64,000 nucleotides of DNA from positions 1-64,000 of the forward strand of contig FN648473.1 in NCBI GenBank assembly GCA_000310025.1, given 5' to 3'. Under the pieces are notes generated by a model that was not told the origin of the DNA, searched no databases, and was given only the letters and a program-made list of their open reading frames with translations. The stretch is from Ectocarpus siliculosus. Its lineage: Eukaryota > Sar > Phaeophyceae > Ectocarpales > Ectocarpaceae. Both the position numbers and the translations under genes were made by a program. How positions within the stretch are numbered: the first letter of the stretch is position 1; each line of letters starts with the position of its first letter. Positions 1-11,946 of this stretch are shown piece by piece.

Positions 1-1145
1 AAAGTACAGCATGAGGTCGGATTTGGTCTGTTCGGCTTCCGACTTCTGTTCGGCACGTGTAAGAGTTTGATCGACAATGACGTGTTGTTCATCGGGAAGG
101 TGCAAGCGAAGGGACGTGACGGAAGGGTGGCGCTCCATGATGTGGAAACCAAGTAATCGCCACGCAGCCTCTGCCGCTGACACGTATCTTGCCGATCGGT
201 AAGCTTCAATTTCGTCACCACCACAAACAATCTTGGCCTTGATGATAAAGTCGGCGCCTTTCGTGATGTACTTGTAAATATACTTGACTATGGCGTTGGC
301 GGTGCAGACGTCAAAACACATGTGACAGTTGTATTTGGAAAGGAGCCAAATGTTGTACGGTGCTATCCATTGATTGGTGGCGAATGATTCGATAAATTTG
401 CCGTTCACTCTGTGTGTGTAGGGAAATCTCTCTCCGGTATCTCTACGACGGTACTCGGCTCTACCGGTCTTGCCCACAGCGGCTACGTCACGCCATGGTT
501 GGGGATAGTGTTTGCCGCACACCTTAACTCCAGGCCGTTTTCGATCTTCCTTCATGCACGGTGATGTGGGGTTGTGACTGCCACACTGTTTGTGTACCAT
601 GAGGTTCAGCACTTGATCTCTTGATCTACCATTGTTGAGCTCTGGCGGCGGCACTTCCACCCAACACCATTCGTACATTTCTCCCATCTGATCGGGCAAA
701 GGTCCCTCAAAGCGCACTACTAAATGCATATGGGGCATGCCCCTCTTCTGGAACTCTACGCAGCTCATCTCAAAGTCAATCGGTCCAAAAATCTTGCCAC
801 TCCTGAGGTCTTTCATGAGTTCAGCCATTTTAATTTTGAAGACACGGTCGCATAAGTCTGGCCTGTCGTACGCTGTTTGACCGGGTAACCGATTAGCTTG
901 AATTGCTTCCCAGTTACCATTGCATGTCATTTTAATGTGAAGACAACAACAACAACAACAACAACAACAACATGGTGAGCATGGCACTAGGGCGTCCATT
1001 ACGTGATACAATAGCTAAGGCGTCGGTTGTGTTTGCTTTCATTTTGGCTGGATGCCCGTGAAAGGTTTTCGGGAGCGTTTTACCTATCTGAGCTTCCTGG
1101 GGCGCGTCCTCTAAAGTTTTGTACGTGGTGGCACGTTTCTGGCAT
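1..1145 (-). pseudogene. Helitron Rep (HUH) fragment, interrupted and cut by the left edge
   Basis: Read on the minus strand, a frame from about 1145 to 974 ends in DALAIVSRNGRPSAMLTM and a second frame from 930 continues with MTCNGNW and stays open to base 1 (310 codons). Together they give the Helitron Rep order: the LP..F.G.P segment, DA.AIV...G.P, the TCN..W motif, GMPHMHLVVRF (the H-x-H metal motif) and IVKYIYKYITKG (paired tyrosines of the nicking centre), followed by a conserved tail with HIMERHP and LHLPDEQ. The Helitron family uses this HUH nickase for rolling-circle transposition. The two frames are separated by a 40-bp insertion at 931-970 that shifts frame and adds a stop, so this copy is broken. 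A possible acceptor (CCTCAG) lies just upstream near 1146, and no earlier Rep sequence is visible beyond it. The helicase part, if present, lies left of the window. Confidence 0.85.
931..973 (+). mobile_element. Very short retro-insertion (LINE/SINE tail only) inside Helitron Rep
   Basis: TTTAATGTGAAGACAACAAC followed by further CAA units is flanked by CAT on both sides (928-930 and 971-973). Removing 40 bp plus one CAT restores the conserved Rep reading LTM-TCN. The same GTGAAGACAACAACAACAA string ends the 3' region of the LINE at 57751. I infer a strongly 5'-truncated LINE-derived insertion with a 3-bp duplication. Confidence 0.7.
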
Positions 1146-1185
1146 TCAGCTGAGGAATGCATGTATGTGTGTGTTGTGAGCAGAC

Positions 1186-1735
1186 AGAGTGCTGGTGCTG
1201 GTCTGCAGAGGGAATGAGGCAGACGGAGAGCGAAGAGTCTGCAGAGGGAATGAGGCAGACGGAGCCGAGAGCAGACAGAGTGCTGGTGCTGGGCTGCAGA
1301 GGGAATGAGGCAGACGGAGAGCGAAGAGAAACCCGAGAGCAGACAGAGTGCTCCACACGTGATCGAGAAAAGGCGGAGCGGCGGCGGAGCGGAAACATGC
1401 CCAGAAGCAATGAGGTGCTGCAGACAGACGGAGAGGGCAGAGAACGAACCGAGAGCAGACAGAGTGCTGGTGCTGGTCTGCAGAGGGAATGAGGCAGACG
1501 GGGAGCGAAGAGTCTGCAGAGGGAATGAGGCAGACAGAGCCGAGAGCAGACAGAGTGCTGGTGCTGGTCTGCAGAGGGAATGAGGCAGACGGAGAGCGAA
1601 GAGTCTGCAGAGGGAATGAGGCAGACGGAGAGCGAAGAGAAACCCGAGAGCAGACAGAGTGCTCCACACGTGATCGAGAAAAGGCGGAGCGGCGGCGGAG
1701 CGGAAACATGCCCAGAAGCGGAAAGACAGAATGAA
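1186..1735. repeat. Compound minisatellite
   Basis: Units such as GTCTGCAGAGGGAATGAGGC alternate with GAGAGCAGACAGAGTGCTGG. A larger block (about 1318-1410) containing the GAGCGGCGGCGGAGCGG stretch recurs at about 1629-1720, so the array has a higher-order period near 310 bp. Long open frames across it in several registers are a by-product of units close to a multiple of three bases, not evidence of a gene. Confidence 0.85.
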
Positions 1736-2029
1736 CTCTAAATCCAAGTGAAAAATGGTGGGAGAAATGCTGGTCTGTCAGGGCTCGAGAAAACCGATCT
1801 TTGAACGGAGAGCGGCCCGCTGGAAATGCGAAATACTCGAAAGTTACGCCGAACACAAATGATAGAACTGTTACTAGAATTATGACGAGAGTACTGTAGA
1901 CCATATGTTGAGGTAAGTCACAGGTTAAGAAAAAGCATAAAGAGCATATACAACAACTATTCGGGAGTCGTAGGGAAAATGTATTGTTTTGCGCTTCTGT
2001 GTTGGTGTCTACTTAATACTTCAATATGT

Positions 2030-2100
2030 CCTCCCCAAACCCAAAAACAATTATATGTCCTCCCCAAACCCAAAAACAATTAATTAAATCAAACACCCCT
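2030..2100 (+). repeat. CCCCAAACCCAAAAACAATT repeat, end of an interspersed element
   Basis: The motif CCTCCCCAAACCCAAAAACA occurs twice in tandem (2030 and 2059); the second copy extends through AATTAATTAAATCAAACACC. The same extended string forms both arms of the inverted repeat at 58062-58146, so this is probably one end of a dispersed AT-rich element. Confidence 0.6.
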
Positions 2101-2216
2101 GTATTGTGTCTATATAATATGTACTTGCTCCGATCATCGGTATACTATACGAAAAAAATATTAAACACAAAATGTAGAGATAGTCTAGCACTCACAGTTT
2201 ATAAAATTATATATAC

Positions 2217-2517
2217 CTGCTGGTCTGTCCATGGTGGCCGGGGGCGAACCAGGGGGCGTTGAATACCGACGACTGCGGTGACGTTGAATGGTTGCGGGCG
2301 AAGACACGTTGGCGCCAGCCCTCCTCGCGCCTTCGTCATCATCATCACCGGCAGCATTCCCCTCGTAAGCGGCGCACCGGTGTCTAGACAGGGCACGCCT
2401 TCTGTCCGCCACAAAGTCGCACAATTGGCATCTCCATGACTTGGAGTCCAAATTACTACCACCGTTGCCGTCGACAGGTGATGGTGGTTCATATCGCCTC
2501 GTCGCGCGATCCACCAT
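2217..2517 (-). CDS. First exon of a zinc-finger protein gene
   Basis: The frame opens with ATG at 2517 and shows W-R-C-x2-C-D-F then a basic stretch, L-S-R-H-x-C (cysteines near residues 30, 33 and 48, histidine near 46), which resembles a single C2H2/C2HC finger with its hydrophobic residue before the histidine. It is followed by an acidic DDDDE patch and a basic, proline-rich tail. A good donor (GCAG/GTATAT) ends the exon at 2217; later exons toward lower coordinates were not recognised, and the minisatellite begins only 480 bases on. DNA or RNA binding is inferred from the finger. It could be a truncated gene. Confidence 0.5.
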
Positions 2518-2752
2518 CCCGAAGACGAGATTTAACTTTTCGCACAGCAGATGTTATAGGACCCGTAGCCGGAGAGAGGAACTAGAGCACAGCAGATAAG
2601 AGCCGTTTGCGTTTACATGGGGGGGGGGCGTTCAAAAAATGTATTTTTTTTACCCGCCCCCCGCCCCCCTCTCCAGCAAAAGTTGGTGGTGCACCACAGC
2701 CAGTAGCATAACAGTGCACACACCTAGGCTATACACCTTTTCCCACAAAGCT
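2518..2752. promoter_or_regulatory. Head-to-head intergenic region, possible shared promoter
   Basis: Only 235 bases separate the two diverging ATG codons (2517 minus, 2753 plus). The segment includes a G9-G10 run near 2619 and no clear TATA box. A shared promoter is inferred from geometry alone. An in-frame upstream start for the plus gene at 2639 would shorten it to about 120 bases. Confidence 0.35.
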
Positions 2753-5700
2753 ATGGCGACGAGGCGAAATAGCCGCGGCAGTAGCGGTGGCGGTGGTGGT
2801 GCCTCAAACGGCGGTGGCTCCGCATCTACTGCGGTTGATGATGATGCTGCTGCACAAGCGGCCAAGGGCGCCCTTCGCGATGAGGGGGAGGTGAGCTTAC
2901 CCTATGACACTGAAGGCTGCAACGCCTTTAACAAGATGCACGAACTCTACAACATGTTTGGTGTTAGGGACTATTCGGCGGATTCATCCCCGACCACAAG
3001 TCCGGGGCGACACCGCAACGTTGGGGAGGAGCCTCCAGCAATCTCCGGTGTGGATAAGGTACAAACACAATACACTGCCTAAATTAATTTCTTTTTTTGA
3101 AGCCACAAACAAAAAACTCATGAATCTACTGCGTGCTGCTGTTGTATGAAAAGCACACACAGACTACCCGTTCGAGACATAACCAAGTCGAAGGGGATGT
3201 GTAGAAGTCTTTTACAGTGGGCAGGAAGCCGGCTGGATGCTGCTGTGGGCTTACTTTGAAAGTGTTTAACCATTTCGTGACTGAGTTGATTTGACTTTTT
3301 TTTTTCCGGCTCGCTCAGCTACTCGACACCACGGTATCACGATCGCAAAAAACAAACAAAAATCACGAAAAATTATACAATTCCGTACTACAGATAGAGA
3401 GGCTATCGTGCATGTAGTCGGGGAAACCCTCTCAACGTGCGCGAAACCTGCACACAGCAGACGAACCTCCTTTCACTCCCAAACTTCTGGACCAGTCATG
3501 ACAACAACATCAGGCACCGAGGCGTACATCACTTACAGCATCGGCTCCGGTGTGCGTTGTCTCTGCTCTCCCTTGTGCACGCGGGACCGGGTTGATCCAA
3601 CATGTTGGGCGTGCTGTATGTGTACCCTCCTCCCGTGGTATGGGGTTGGTTTGAATCAGCGGTAGGCAGTAGATTGGATCTGGACAGAAAGGGCATATAC
3701 CTGCCCTACATCTGAGACATGCTGCTGTACAAATTGTACAGTAGTACTGCGGGTACCTCTGTCACATTGCTAGTATGCGTGTTTTTTTGATGGGGTGCCT
3801 CTTGGTCTCTCTGCTGGTCTTGATGGCGCACGTTTTTTTCTCGTAGGCGAGGCACGCCGGCGATATTTAGACACACAAAGTTTCGTCCTGCTATCATGCT
3901 TGTACACTGGATTTTTGTCAGCGATGCCAGCAGGTGATACGCACAAAAACATAAAAAACACTGGAACACGTCGCGAGTGTCGTTTGACAACTTGCCGGAA
4001 CTTTGTACAAATATGCGTGCTCTGCTGTGTTTGATGTACGATGTACGGCAACTACCTAAATTTTATGATTTATTGTATATAAGAGCGAGCGTGTTAGGTT
4101 TATCTGCTGGGGTGTGGGAAGAATGAAGGCGTATAGGAAATCGGGGATGGCGGTCACTTCTTCTGCGTTTTCCCGCTTTCTTTAACAAAAGGCGAACCAA
4201 TAAGACGCAACCATGTGTTACTTCGAAGTATAAGTAGTTAACATGTGGACTTCTCTCGCGACCACAGCAAAAACTGAAAAATGAGTCCGTGTTGCAAATC
4301 CTCACAAAAAGCGAGCTTTCTGTTTTATTTCAAGGCTCAGCGGCCGGATTCCTACGGGACAGGACGTTATTCGTCAACAACTCCGGCTGTAGTCACGACC
4401 CAAAAAGTGGCCAACCTTCAAGCAACCTTGGCATGTCTCTACAGCGTGGTGCAAAAAAATATTTGGAAGGGATCGTTTGTTTAGCGCGGGTAGGGCGTTG
4501 AAGGTCAAATTGGGAGGGATCTTGTACGCAAAAATTCCGAACAACGTTGGCCGTAGACCTATGATGGGGCGTGTTTGGTCGATGTAGGTGAATGAAGCCT
4601 CGAACGACCCTCGTAGTGGCCATCCAAAAATGGGCCAACCCCTTAATGCTACCTATTACCTATCTATGCCTTTTCTATCCACTTTGGCGAAGTTTCGAGC
4701 GAGTTCGTCAACTCCTTCCCTTGCGGATAGCAGCGTGGTGTTCGTAAGCATCGAGGTTCCGCGTGCGGGGTTGAATTGGAGGGTTCGAACATCTTGCAAA
4801 AATCAACAGCGATCTCTCTACACAGCAAGCAGCACGCAGCAACATACAGCCACTCGACATTCTGCGCCGAAGAAATTATTACTAATACGTCCTCTCACTG
4901 CTGTGCCCCCTCTCCGTTCGTTGTAACGCCATACCATTTCCAATATTTGGATTCGCAGGATCCGCAGGCTTCCCCTAATGACGGGGCCCCCGATGACGAG
5001 GAGTCCGATGGAGAAAGTACACAAGACACCTCCATCGTCCGTAAGCCCAAGAACAAACGGAAGTTCGCGCGCATCGACGCGGGCATTGCAACCAGGGTCC
5101 GTGGCTGACTCGCTGGTTAGGGTCTTCGGACCGCCGATCATCTCGGCTCTTTGGGGGACGTTGACGGCAAGGATGAACCCGGAGGTGCGTATGTGACGTC
5201 GTATGTAGTACAACCGTGGCGGATAACGTCGTGTTGTTTGTATAGGTGCATTTTATTCCTATAGTCTAGCATGGTGTCAACCACTTGAAACTTTTCTTCA
5301 ACGCGACCTCAACGACTCGCAAGTTTACCCATTAGCAGGTATAATTGCTTGGGAAAATGTACGAGAGGAATGAGGTATTTTTTGCTACACACCCCGAGAC
5401 GCTAATCTATATGTTACAATTGCATACCGCGACGGTTTGTACTACAATATGCATACCGTCAAGGTAATTGATGCCTGGGTGAATCGTAGTATAGCCCCTC
5501 GAGTTCTACTTGACTCGTATGATCGTTTTCCTTCGCCGCAACAAGGACGATCCATTGGGAGTCTTGTAAGAAACAGCGTTGTTTCGACCTGTTTGTTACA
5601 TGGACATGGGGGGCGGGGGTGCATTCCTACATTTTTAAAACGTGTGTGTTTGGCGTTTGCTTCCCCACTTTTCTACGTAGGTCTAATGAGTCATCTGTTA

Positions 5701-8700
5701 TTGTGGTCTGTCATTGTGGGCATGTCATGCATTTGTTCGTATGGAAGAGAAAACGCAACAACTTGGCGGATGATGATATGTATTACAGTCCGGGCCCGGA
5801 GCTATAGGAAACGTCAAGAAAGTTTCGAGATTTCTTCTTTCGTCGCCACTGCTGTCGAGCACAGGTTGTTATATCGATTTCTGTTGCTGTGGTGCTCACC
5901 CGATCTTCGTATTTTCCGTAAAAATGTGAGCCTCTGTATCGTTACAGATTGCGGGCCCGTGCTGCAGGCCCAACGGCACACGAGTTTTGTGGGTGGCATA
6001 GTATTCTTGTGGACAAAAGTAGATGCATGACGCCCGTGCGTTGCTACCGTTCGCTCGTTCATCCCACACAGTAGCGGAAGGGCTGAGTTGGGGGGCGCTA
6101 GTGTGATTCACAAAGAGAGGTGGAGGGGGGGTTACTGTTTATCATGGAGGGCCAAGGAGGAGGGGGGGGGGGCTTGGGTTTATCATCACGAGCTAGAGAG
6201 GGTGTGTGTGTTATCTCTCTGTTCCTCTCTCGGGTTCGAACTTCGACGTAGGCAACTCCAACGCCTATGATTTGTGACCAGACTAGCACATGGAAGGCAC
6301 AGGTGGCACCATAGACCCTCGCACACCAATATAGAGAGGTTTAGACAGGTTTAGACAGCATGTATCATCAATCGTGGTGTCTAGCTGCGTGTTGGTGTGC
6401 CTCTTGCCTCCCCTCTTGTTTTTTCCCCCAAAACTCCGCCGCTCGGCAAACGCACAACACGACCAACGCTTCGTCTTCTCTGTTCTGTAGCTTCCTCCGC
6501 CGATAGCTAACAACAGCTAGAGTTTGGGCGCACTATCCCGCGTCGCCCTCCCGGTGGTGTGTGTGTCCCCCGCCGCCCTTCTCCGTATACCCTGTCTCAG
6601 TGTGGCGTGTCTTGCCCCGCAGCAGCAGCGTAGCTGTTGAGCTCACCGCGGCGGAACACAAAACTTTTACAAGTGTCTGGGTTTTTAGGCGGGGACGCTT
6701 GGTTCCCTACTTCAATTTTAGCGCAGATGCTGTGCATTCTCGGCTTCAGGAGCACGGAATGTAAAGAGAGCAGTTGGGACAGCTCTGGGGAAATGCTACA
6801 CATTGTAATTTGGTGCCTTGAGATGGTGGCATGGACTCCAATCTCCTGTCTATTCATCGCGCACAGACAACGGACACACTTGCTGGAAATGGACCCCCCC
6901 AGACCATCTTTTATTTTACACGCGCGTACATGCACATCACGATCCCTTTACAGTCACATTTTTTTTTGCTAAAGAAAAAAGCCCCCCTCTCGCTCCCACC
7001 TTTTTCAGGTAATGAAAACCTTATTGGGAACCGAGAATCCTGGCCGAGGCAGCAAAGGGTCCTCTTCGACGCCGAGGAAGAAAGCCGTGGACAACGAACT
7101 GAGTCGTCACAGGAGGTCGCGCGCTCACGCTACGTGGATGCTAGCCCCGGTTGCTGCGACGATTACGGGGACACTCAAGACTAAATACAACCTGGGTCCC
7201 AATAAGAGGAGGACCGAGGTGGACAACAATGCCTTCCTGATGTCAGCGTTCCTCTTGACCAAGGAGTTGCCCGGCCAGTCCAACGAGGCTTTCCGAGGTG
7301 AGCGCGAGTACGTACGCGTTTTGTTTTTTTTCCCAAGCTACTACGTACGTGGACTAGTGTCGCTTTGTTGCGGCTTGTTTAGAGGGGGTCGGCTGTAGTC
7401 GGATTGATGTTGCAATGAGCGTGGTTTCTTCAGGCCAATTGGCAAAGCGAATTGTTGCGTGTTACGCCGGGCTTCCTCAGTCCAAAGGGAAATGTTTACG
7501 ATGTCGCCGCGTCGATACGGCACCTAAAAGTAAGATTTCGTGTTTCGTGCACAACTCGCACACTGTCTCCTGCCCATTCCAGTAGGTGGCCGACGAGAGA
7601 ATAATTTCTCCCAACAATACAGTGATACGGGCAAGCATGCACGTGTGCCCAGAACAACCGGTGACAGTTTAATCGAAGATTGGGGGATGTGGATGCGTCG
7701 TGGTAAACGTGTTTGGAGGTGGAAAGTTCGACTTTTACATACGGTATCATTGTGCGGCGAACTGACACGTAAAATGATGCAGACGTACCAGGGGTTAAAC
7801 CTGGTCGGACATGAGCAAAGTACGATAATATCCCTTGAGAATGCCCGGTTCAAAGAGAGCGCCACCACCGCCACCCACGCGTGCCGGGACAACCCCATCT
7901 ACGTTGAAGAGTGTCCCGCCTGATAATCGCGTCGGTCAGTCGACCCCCCCAGAGGTGGAGGTCAACTAAATGCTGTACATGTTCCGACAGCACTGCCTGC
8001 TTTGTTTCTTGTGTTTTGCTGTTTGATGGCCATGTTGACGAATGTGTAGGTGAATTCATTGAGGCACTGAATGCTACGAGGTCGGCGTGGCACAAGATTA
8101 TCCGAGAGGCAATCAAGGTGTATTGCACGGGATTGTACGCTCGAGTGGTAGACTTCCACCGAGACGATGGGCCTGATGCTCAATCAGACTGCAGGCCCGA
8201 AGATGGTGATGATGTAATACTGGCGAGCATCAAACTCGCCGGTCAAATGGAAGAGAACGCGCAGGTGAGCAGACAACGAGATATGCAGGCAATTTCGGCC
8301 ACGGGATCACGTCACAGCAGTGATGCGTGGTATATCGTAAATTTATGGCGGCATTTGGCCAATGTGACGTTAATATATATATGGGGGTTCGTGTTTCAAA
8401 CGTTTTTATCTATCGGCAAATAATCGTCCTGGTACGTACATGACCCTTACGGGACAAGTGACACCTCCGGCGCTGGTATTTTTTTTTCACATTGTAGTGC
8501 CGTGTGCGTGAAGCTCGTATCGATATACAACACGAGTAATATCGTACTGGACTGAACGTGGCTACATGTTTTTGGCGGATTGAAAGTATATATTTATTGC
8601 TAGCGTAACCGTCTGCATTTGTCAAGGGCCTCCCTCTATATATGCCATTGTTCCGCGTGGTCTTGTGTCATGGGCGCGCGCGCACCGCCGCGCATACCAG

Positions 8701-11222
8701 CTGCCGTTGTTTACCTATACCAGACCAGTCACACACATGCGTTTGGGGCACGCCACGTCAAACTATTTTTCGCGAATCACGCAGGCCACGGTCCTCCTCA
8801 GGGACAGCAGCTTGGACAAGGTCCTGGGAGGGCACCGGGCCGACCTTCCGCGCCAGAATGCTACGTTGCGCGATGTGCTCAGGCCGAAGGGGACGGCATC
8901 TATAAACAAGCTCTTCGTCGAAAGGGTAACCACAACTAATGGAATGCCACCCTCAGCCGCTAAACGGAAACTATACTGTAACTGTGTTTCTTTCCTCGAT
9001 CGCGCCGTCGCCAAAATCCAACAGTCATCGGTGCATGTCTCGTAGTTTTTGTTTCCTGCGCCCATACCACCTCTTTCACACCGGTCATATATCTCACGGA
9101 GATCGTCTCTCATTCATTGCCCTTTCTTCTTCCCTTGTTTCTGCGACAGTTGTTGCGGCCTCTTATCAGTTCGGCCCTGTCGTCGATCTTGTCTACACAA
9201 GCGCCAGACCTTGATGTGCCTGATGACGAGCATGATCTGGCGAGGGCACAGGCTGACGCAATGGAGCGAACGGCAAGATGGAGTGTGCTGATGCAGGGCG
9301 GCGGCTCCAAGAACCAGAGCTTCACCGACGAGTGAGTTGTTTTGTTTGATTTGTTGTGCGTCTCGGTCTTGTACTCTCGCACTCAAGCATTTGTGATTAC
9401 ACCGCTTTTGATTGGAGCAGAATGTTGCAGATACTTTTCCTGCAACTTCATCGGGAACTTTTGTCAAATGAATTTTGGTGCACGATCGTTATGGGGCAGT
9501 TGGCTTTCTTCTCGGGACTGTGGAATGCGGAGGCGTGCTCTTCTTTTTTTTTTGTGCAACGGCGGGAAGCGGGCACACGTCCATGCCACTCCGTGAAGAA
9601 ACCGGCCAGCGGGAGAGGGTAGTTGTAACTTTTTTCTCCACACTCACGACACCCCAAGGCATTCAACCTGGTACCAGAAAGATGCTGGGTAGAGCTAAAT
9701 CCCTCGGAGCAGCACTGCTGTTGCTGTTGCTTCCTCCTTCGAATAGTTTTTTGCTGGGGCACCAAACCATGAGCACACAATTTCGGGGAACTTGAACCAA
9801 CCGCTCTCTCGCGTAGGTATTTTAGGGTCAACCAAAAAAATATTTTCCCGGCGCGGCGCACGATACCCCACGGTACCAAACCTTGGGCATGAAAGATGGA
9901 GCAGAGAGGTACCTCCCGCCGAGTGTCCTTGCTATACTGCTGTTGCTTCCTCCTTCGGAAAGTTATCGGTCGAAAACCAAACCCACCCCGTGGCGGTAAA
10001 ACTTTCCGGACTTGAACCCCTCGCGGCCGTTGACGTTCGTGCGTCAACACGAACTTTTTTTCCCGGCGCATTTGGCACCTCACGGCGCCAAACCTTGGCA
10101 TTGCCCAACAGCCCATGGCATTACCTCCTTCCGGATACCATTCATAAGGCACGTCGTTTAGTATTCGTCGAGATATCGGTGACCACGGTGCCTTCCAATT
10201 GAAGCTGGAGAGGGGGGTCTACGTGTGTGGTAAGGGATATAGGTGCATTTGTTGCGATGTAGAGTGTTTCATGCCCGCTATTTCTACCCTTTTGCGTGCC
10301 CGCACTGGAAAAATTACAGAATGTGGGGGACTTTCCTCAAGATGTGGACGGGGAGGAACCGTCCGATGAATAAGCTCACCACCATGAACGAAGACGACAT
10401 CCAATCGGCCGACCTCGTCTCCTTCTGCCGCCCGTACCTCAAGCGCCCGGGTTCTGGTGGCGAGCCGGCTACTACGCCATCAGCCCCCGCAGCGCAAGCT
10501 CAGAATAGCTCCGGTAAGTCGACTCGTTGGTATGCCCTTTGAGCAACAAGACGCGACTTTATGCGCCTCAACAGCAAAACTACTTGATCGCGGGACGGTT
10601 AGGGCCTGTTTTGTGTGCGCAAAATCAAAGTGTTGGGCAGAGTGCGGATATATGACCTGGCGATTCTTTGGGCATCACGGGTGGCCAAAGCAGGTTGTAT
10701 CTGGTGCACAACCTCCCCACAACCTCCCGCGGGTCAGGTAGTACGCCGACGTACCTATGCAGCTAGCCGCGCATAACGGACTGAGGCTTTGGTCGAAGCC
10801 TAGACCAAGGGTTATCTGAGGTCGATTCACAACGTCCCAACCTGATGACCCCCGGGCAGGTTTTGGGCACCAGTTCAACCCTGTTGTTTGGCCCCCCGCG
10901 CGATGTTTTCTTTCAAAAGTTGAGATTGTTGAGTATGAAGAGGCGTCCTTTACCAGGTCAACTAAAAATCGGCGAGCGACTTGCAACCTTTTCCAAGTTT
11001 CAAGTTCGGGTGGTCGTTGTTGCGTTCTTTTTCTGGTCGTTCCCTGCTTAGTACCGCTATATAGCTATACTGTGTAACCCAGCGTCTAAGTTGTTTTATC
11101 GACATCCTTGCCGCGGGCGCCCTCTTTCCGTTGTTCTCGACCTCTCGACAGGTTCTTCTGCTGGGGACGATTCCCAATCCGTCCCGGAAACAGCAGACGC
11201 AATGGGGTCGTCGACGCCTTGA
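2753..11222 (+). CDS. Eight-exon gene, protein of unknown function (about 511 aa)
   Basis: I joined exons 2753-3058, 4959-5096, 7009-7297, 8050-8264, 8785-8925, 9150-9331, 10320-10513 and 11152-11222. Every junction is GT/AG and phases agree (0,0,1,0,0,2,1); the total is 1536 nt with a single stop at 11220-11222. The start could instead be an in-frame codon at 2639. The protein begins with a Ser/Gly-rich low-complexity segment, then an acidic region (DDEESDGE) followed by KPKNKRKF, a possible nuclear signal. The middle is helical and mixed charge (LNATRSAWHKIIREAIKVY), and the end is a Pro/Ala/Ser-rich tail. No domain is recognised. Donor 2 (AGG/GTCCGT) is the weakest; a stronger-looking donor at 5041 breaks phase. 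Introns hold R1 repeats (9.6-10.2 kb). A diverging zinc-finger exon lies 235 bp upstream. Distinct coding texture and phase agreement argue for a real host gene. Confidence 0.65.
9610..10232 (+). repeat. R1 interspersed repeat, copy 1 (intronic)
   Basis: The segment consists of two to three diverged modules of roughly 190 bp, each with a GATACCCCACGG- or GACACCCCAAGG-like start, a TACCTCCC stretch, TGCTGTTGCTTCCTCCTTCG and a TATTTTAGG stretch. It ends with TGCCTTCCAATTGAAGCTGG next to GGGGTCTACGTGTGTGG. Other copies lie at 14107-14480 (minus), 54880-55245 and 57808-57955 (plus), and a diverged one at about 26036-26160 (minus). No coding capacity is evident. It sits in the last large introns of the 2753-11222 gene. 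Confidence 0.75.
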
Positions 11223-11946
11223 GGGCGGAACCAGCCCCCACAAAGGAGAACGACCTCTTCCGATTTGCCCCCCCCATCGAGGCCTCGATTTCGACGGGTG
11301 CAGAGAGCACAATGCGCGTGCCACCGGCTTTCGGTGATATCGGGTGTATCGGGTGTGGCGACCACACCCTCTTGCATCGCATTGTTTGGATTGCCGCTGA
11401 ATGATGCGTTTTGAGTGAGTTGGGATATCCTTCTCGCGTTTTTTTATTTGGTGTGGCTAATTTTTACGGTAGGACTAGTTCAAATCTGTGGTTTGTGGAG
11501 GCGCTTTGGATTTTTTGGGAACAGGGGATACATGCGGCGGACGCGACAGTCAGAACGTTTTGGTGAACAGCAGGGGAGAGGGTCTGTAGCAAAGAGGCAT
11601 ATGGAAGAGAGAGAGATTGACAAAGGCTGCATTAATTGTGTTCCTATCAACACAGAGCAAGAAGAGCATACCGGTTAGGACCTTTGATCGTAATTTGCAC
11701 AGTGGATGAGCAAAACCCACGCTAAATTGTTTTCTGCGGCGCTATATACATTTCTTCCACTGTCGTCATGTAGTATACGGAGTACCCTTGCCGGGTATGC
11801 GTAGGCGTCGCGGATTGTTTTTCGAGGGATATGTACATGGCCGGCCGTGTACTGTCCGTGTGAACGTGTGTGTTCTACCTGGTCGGGGTACATTGCGAAA
11901 GATGAAATATGATAGCTATTTATAAGACGCGTTACGTGCATGCCAT
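11223..11946. other. Intergenic, nothing recognised
   Basis: The stretch after the stop of the eight-exon gene shows no coding frame with splice support and no repeat found elsewhere in the window. It presumably includes that gene's 3' untranslated region. Confidence 0.5.

Noticed and set aside
932-1747. Long minus-strand frame through the minisatellite
   Set aside because: Only its last ~60 codons match Helitron Rep; the rest is repetition of short units that stay open in several frames.
5041-5046. Strong-looking donor GTAAGC as the end of exon 2
   Set aside because: It would leave phase 1, which does not match the phase-0 acceptor at 7009; the weaker donor at 5097 does.
5437-6030. 197-codon plus-strand frame
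   Set aside because: It lies in the second intron of the eight-exon gene, is hydrophobic and cysteine-rich without family resemblance, and overlaps open minus frames.
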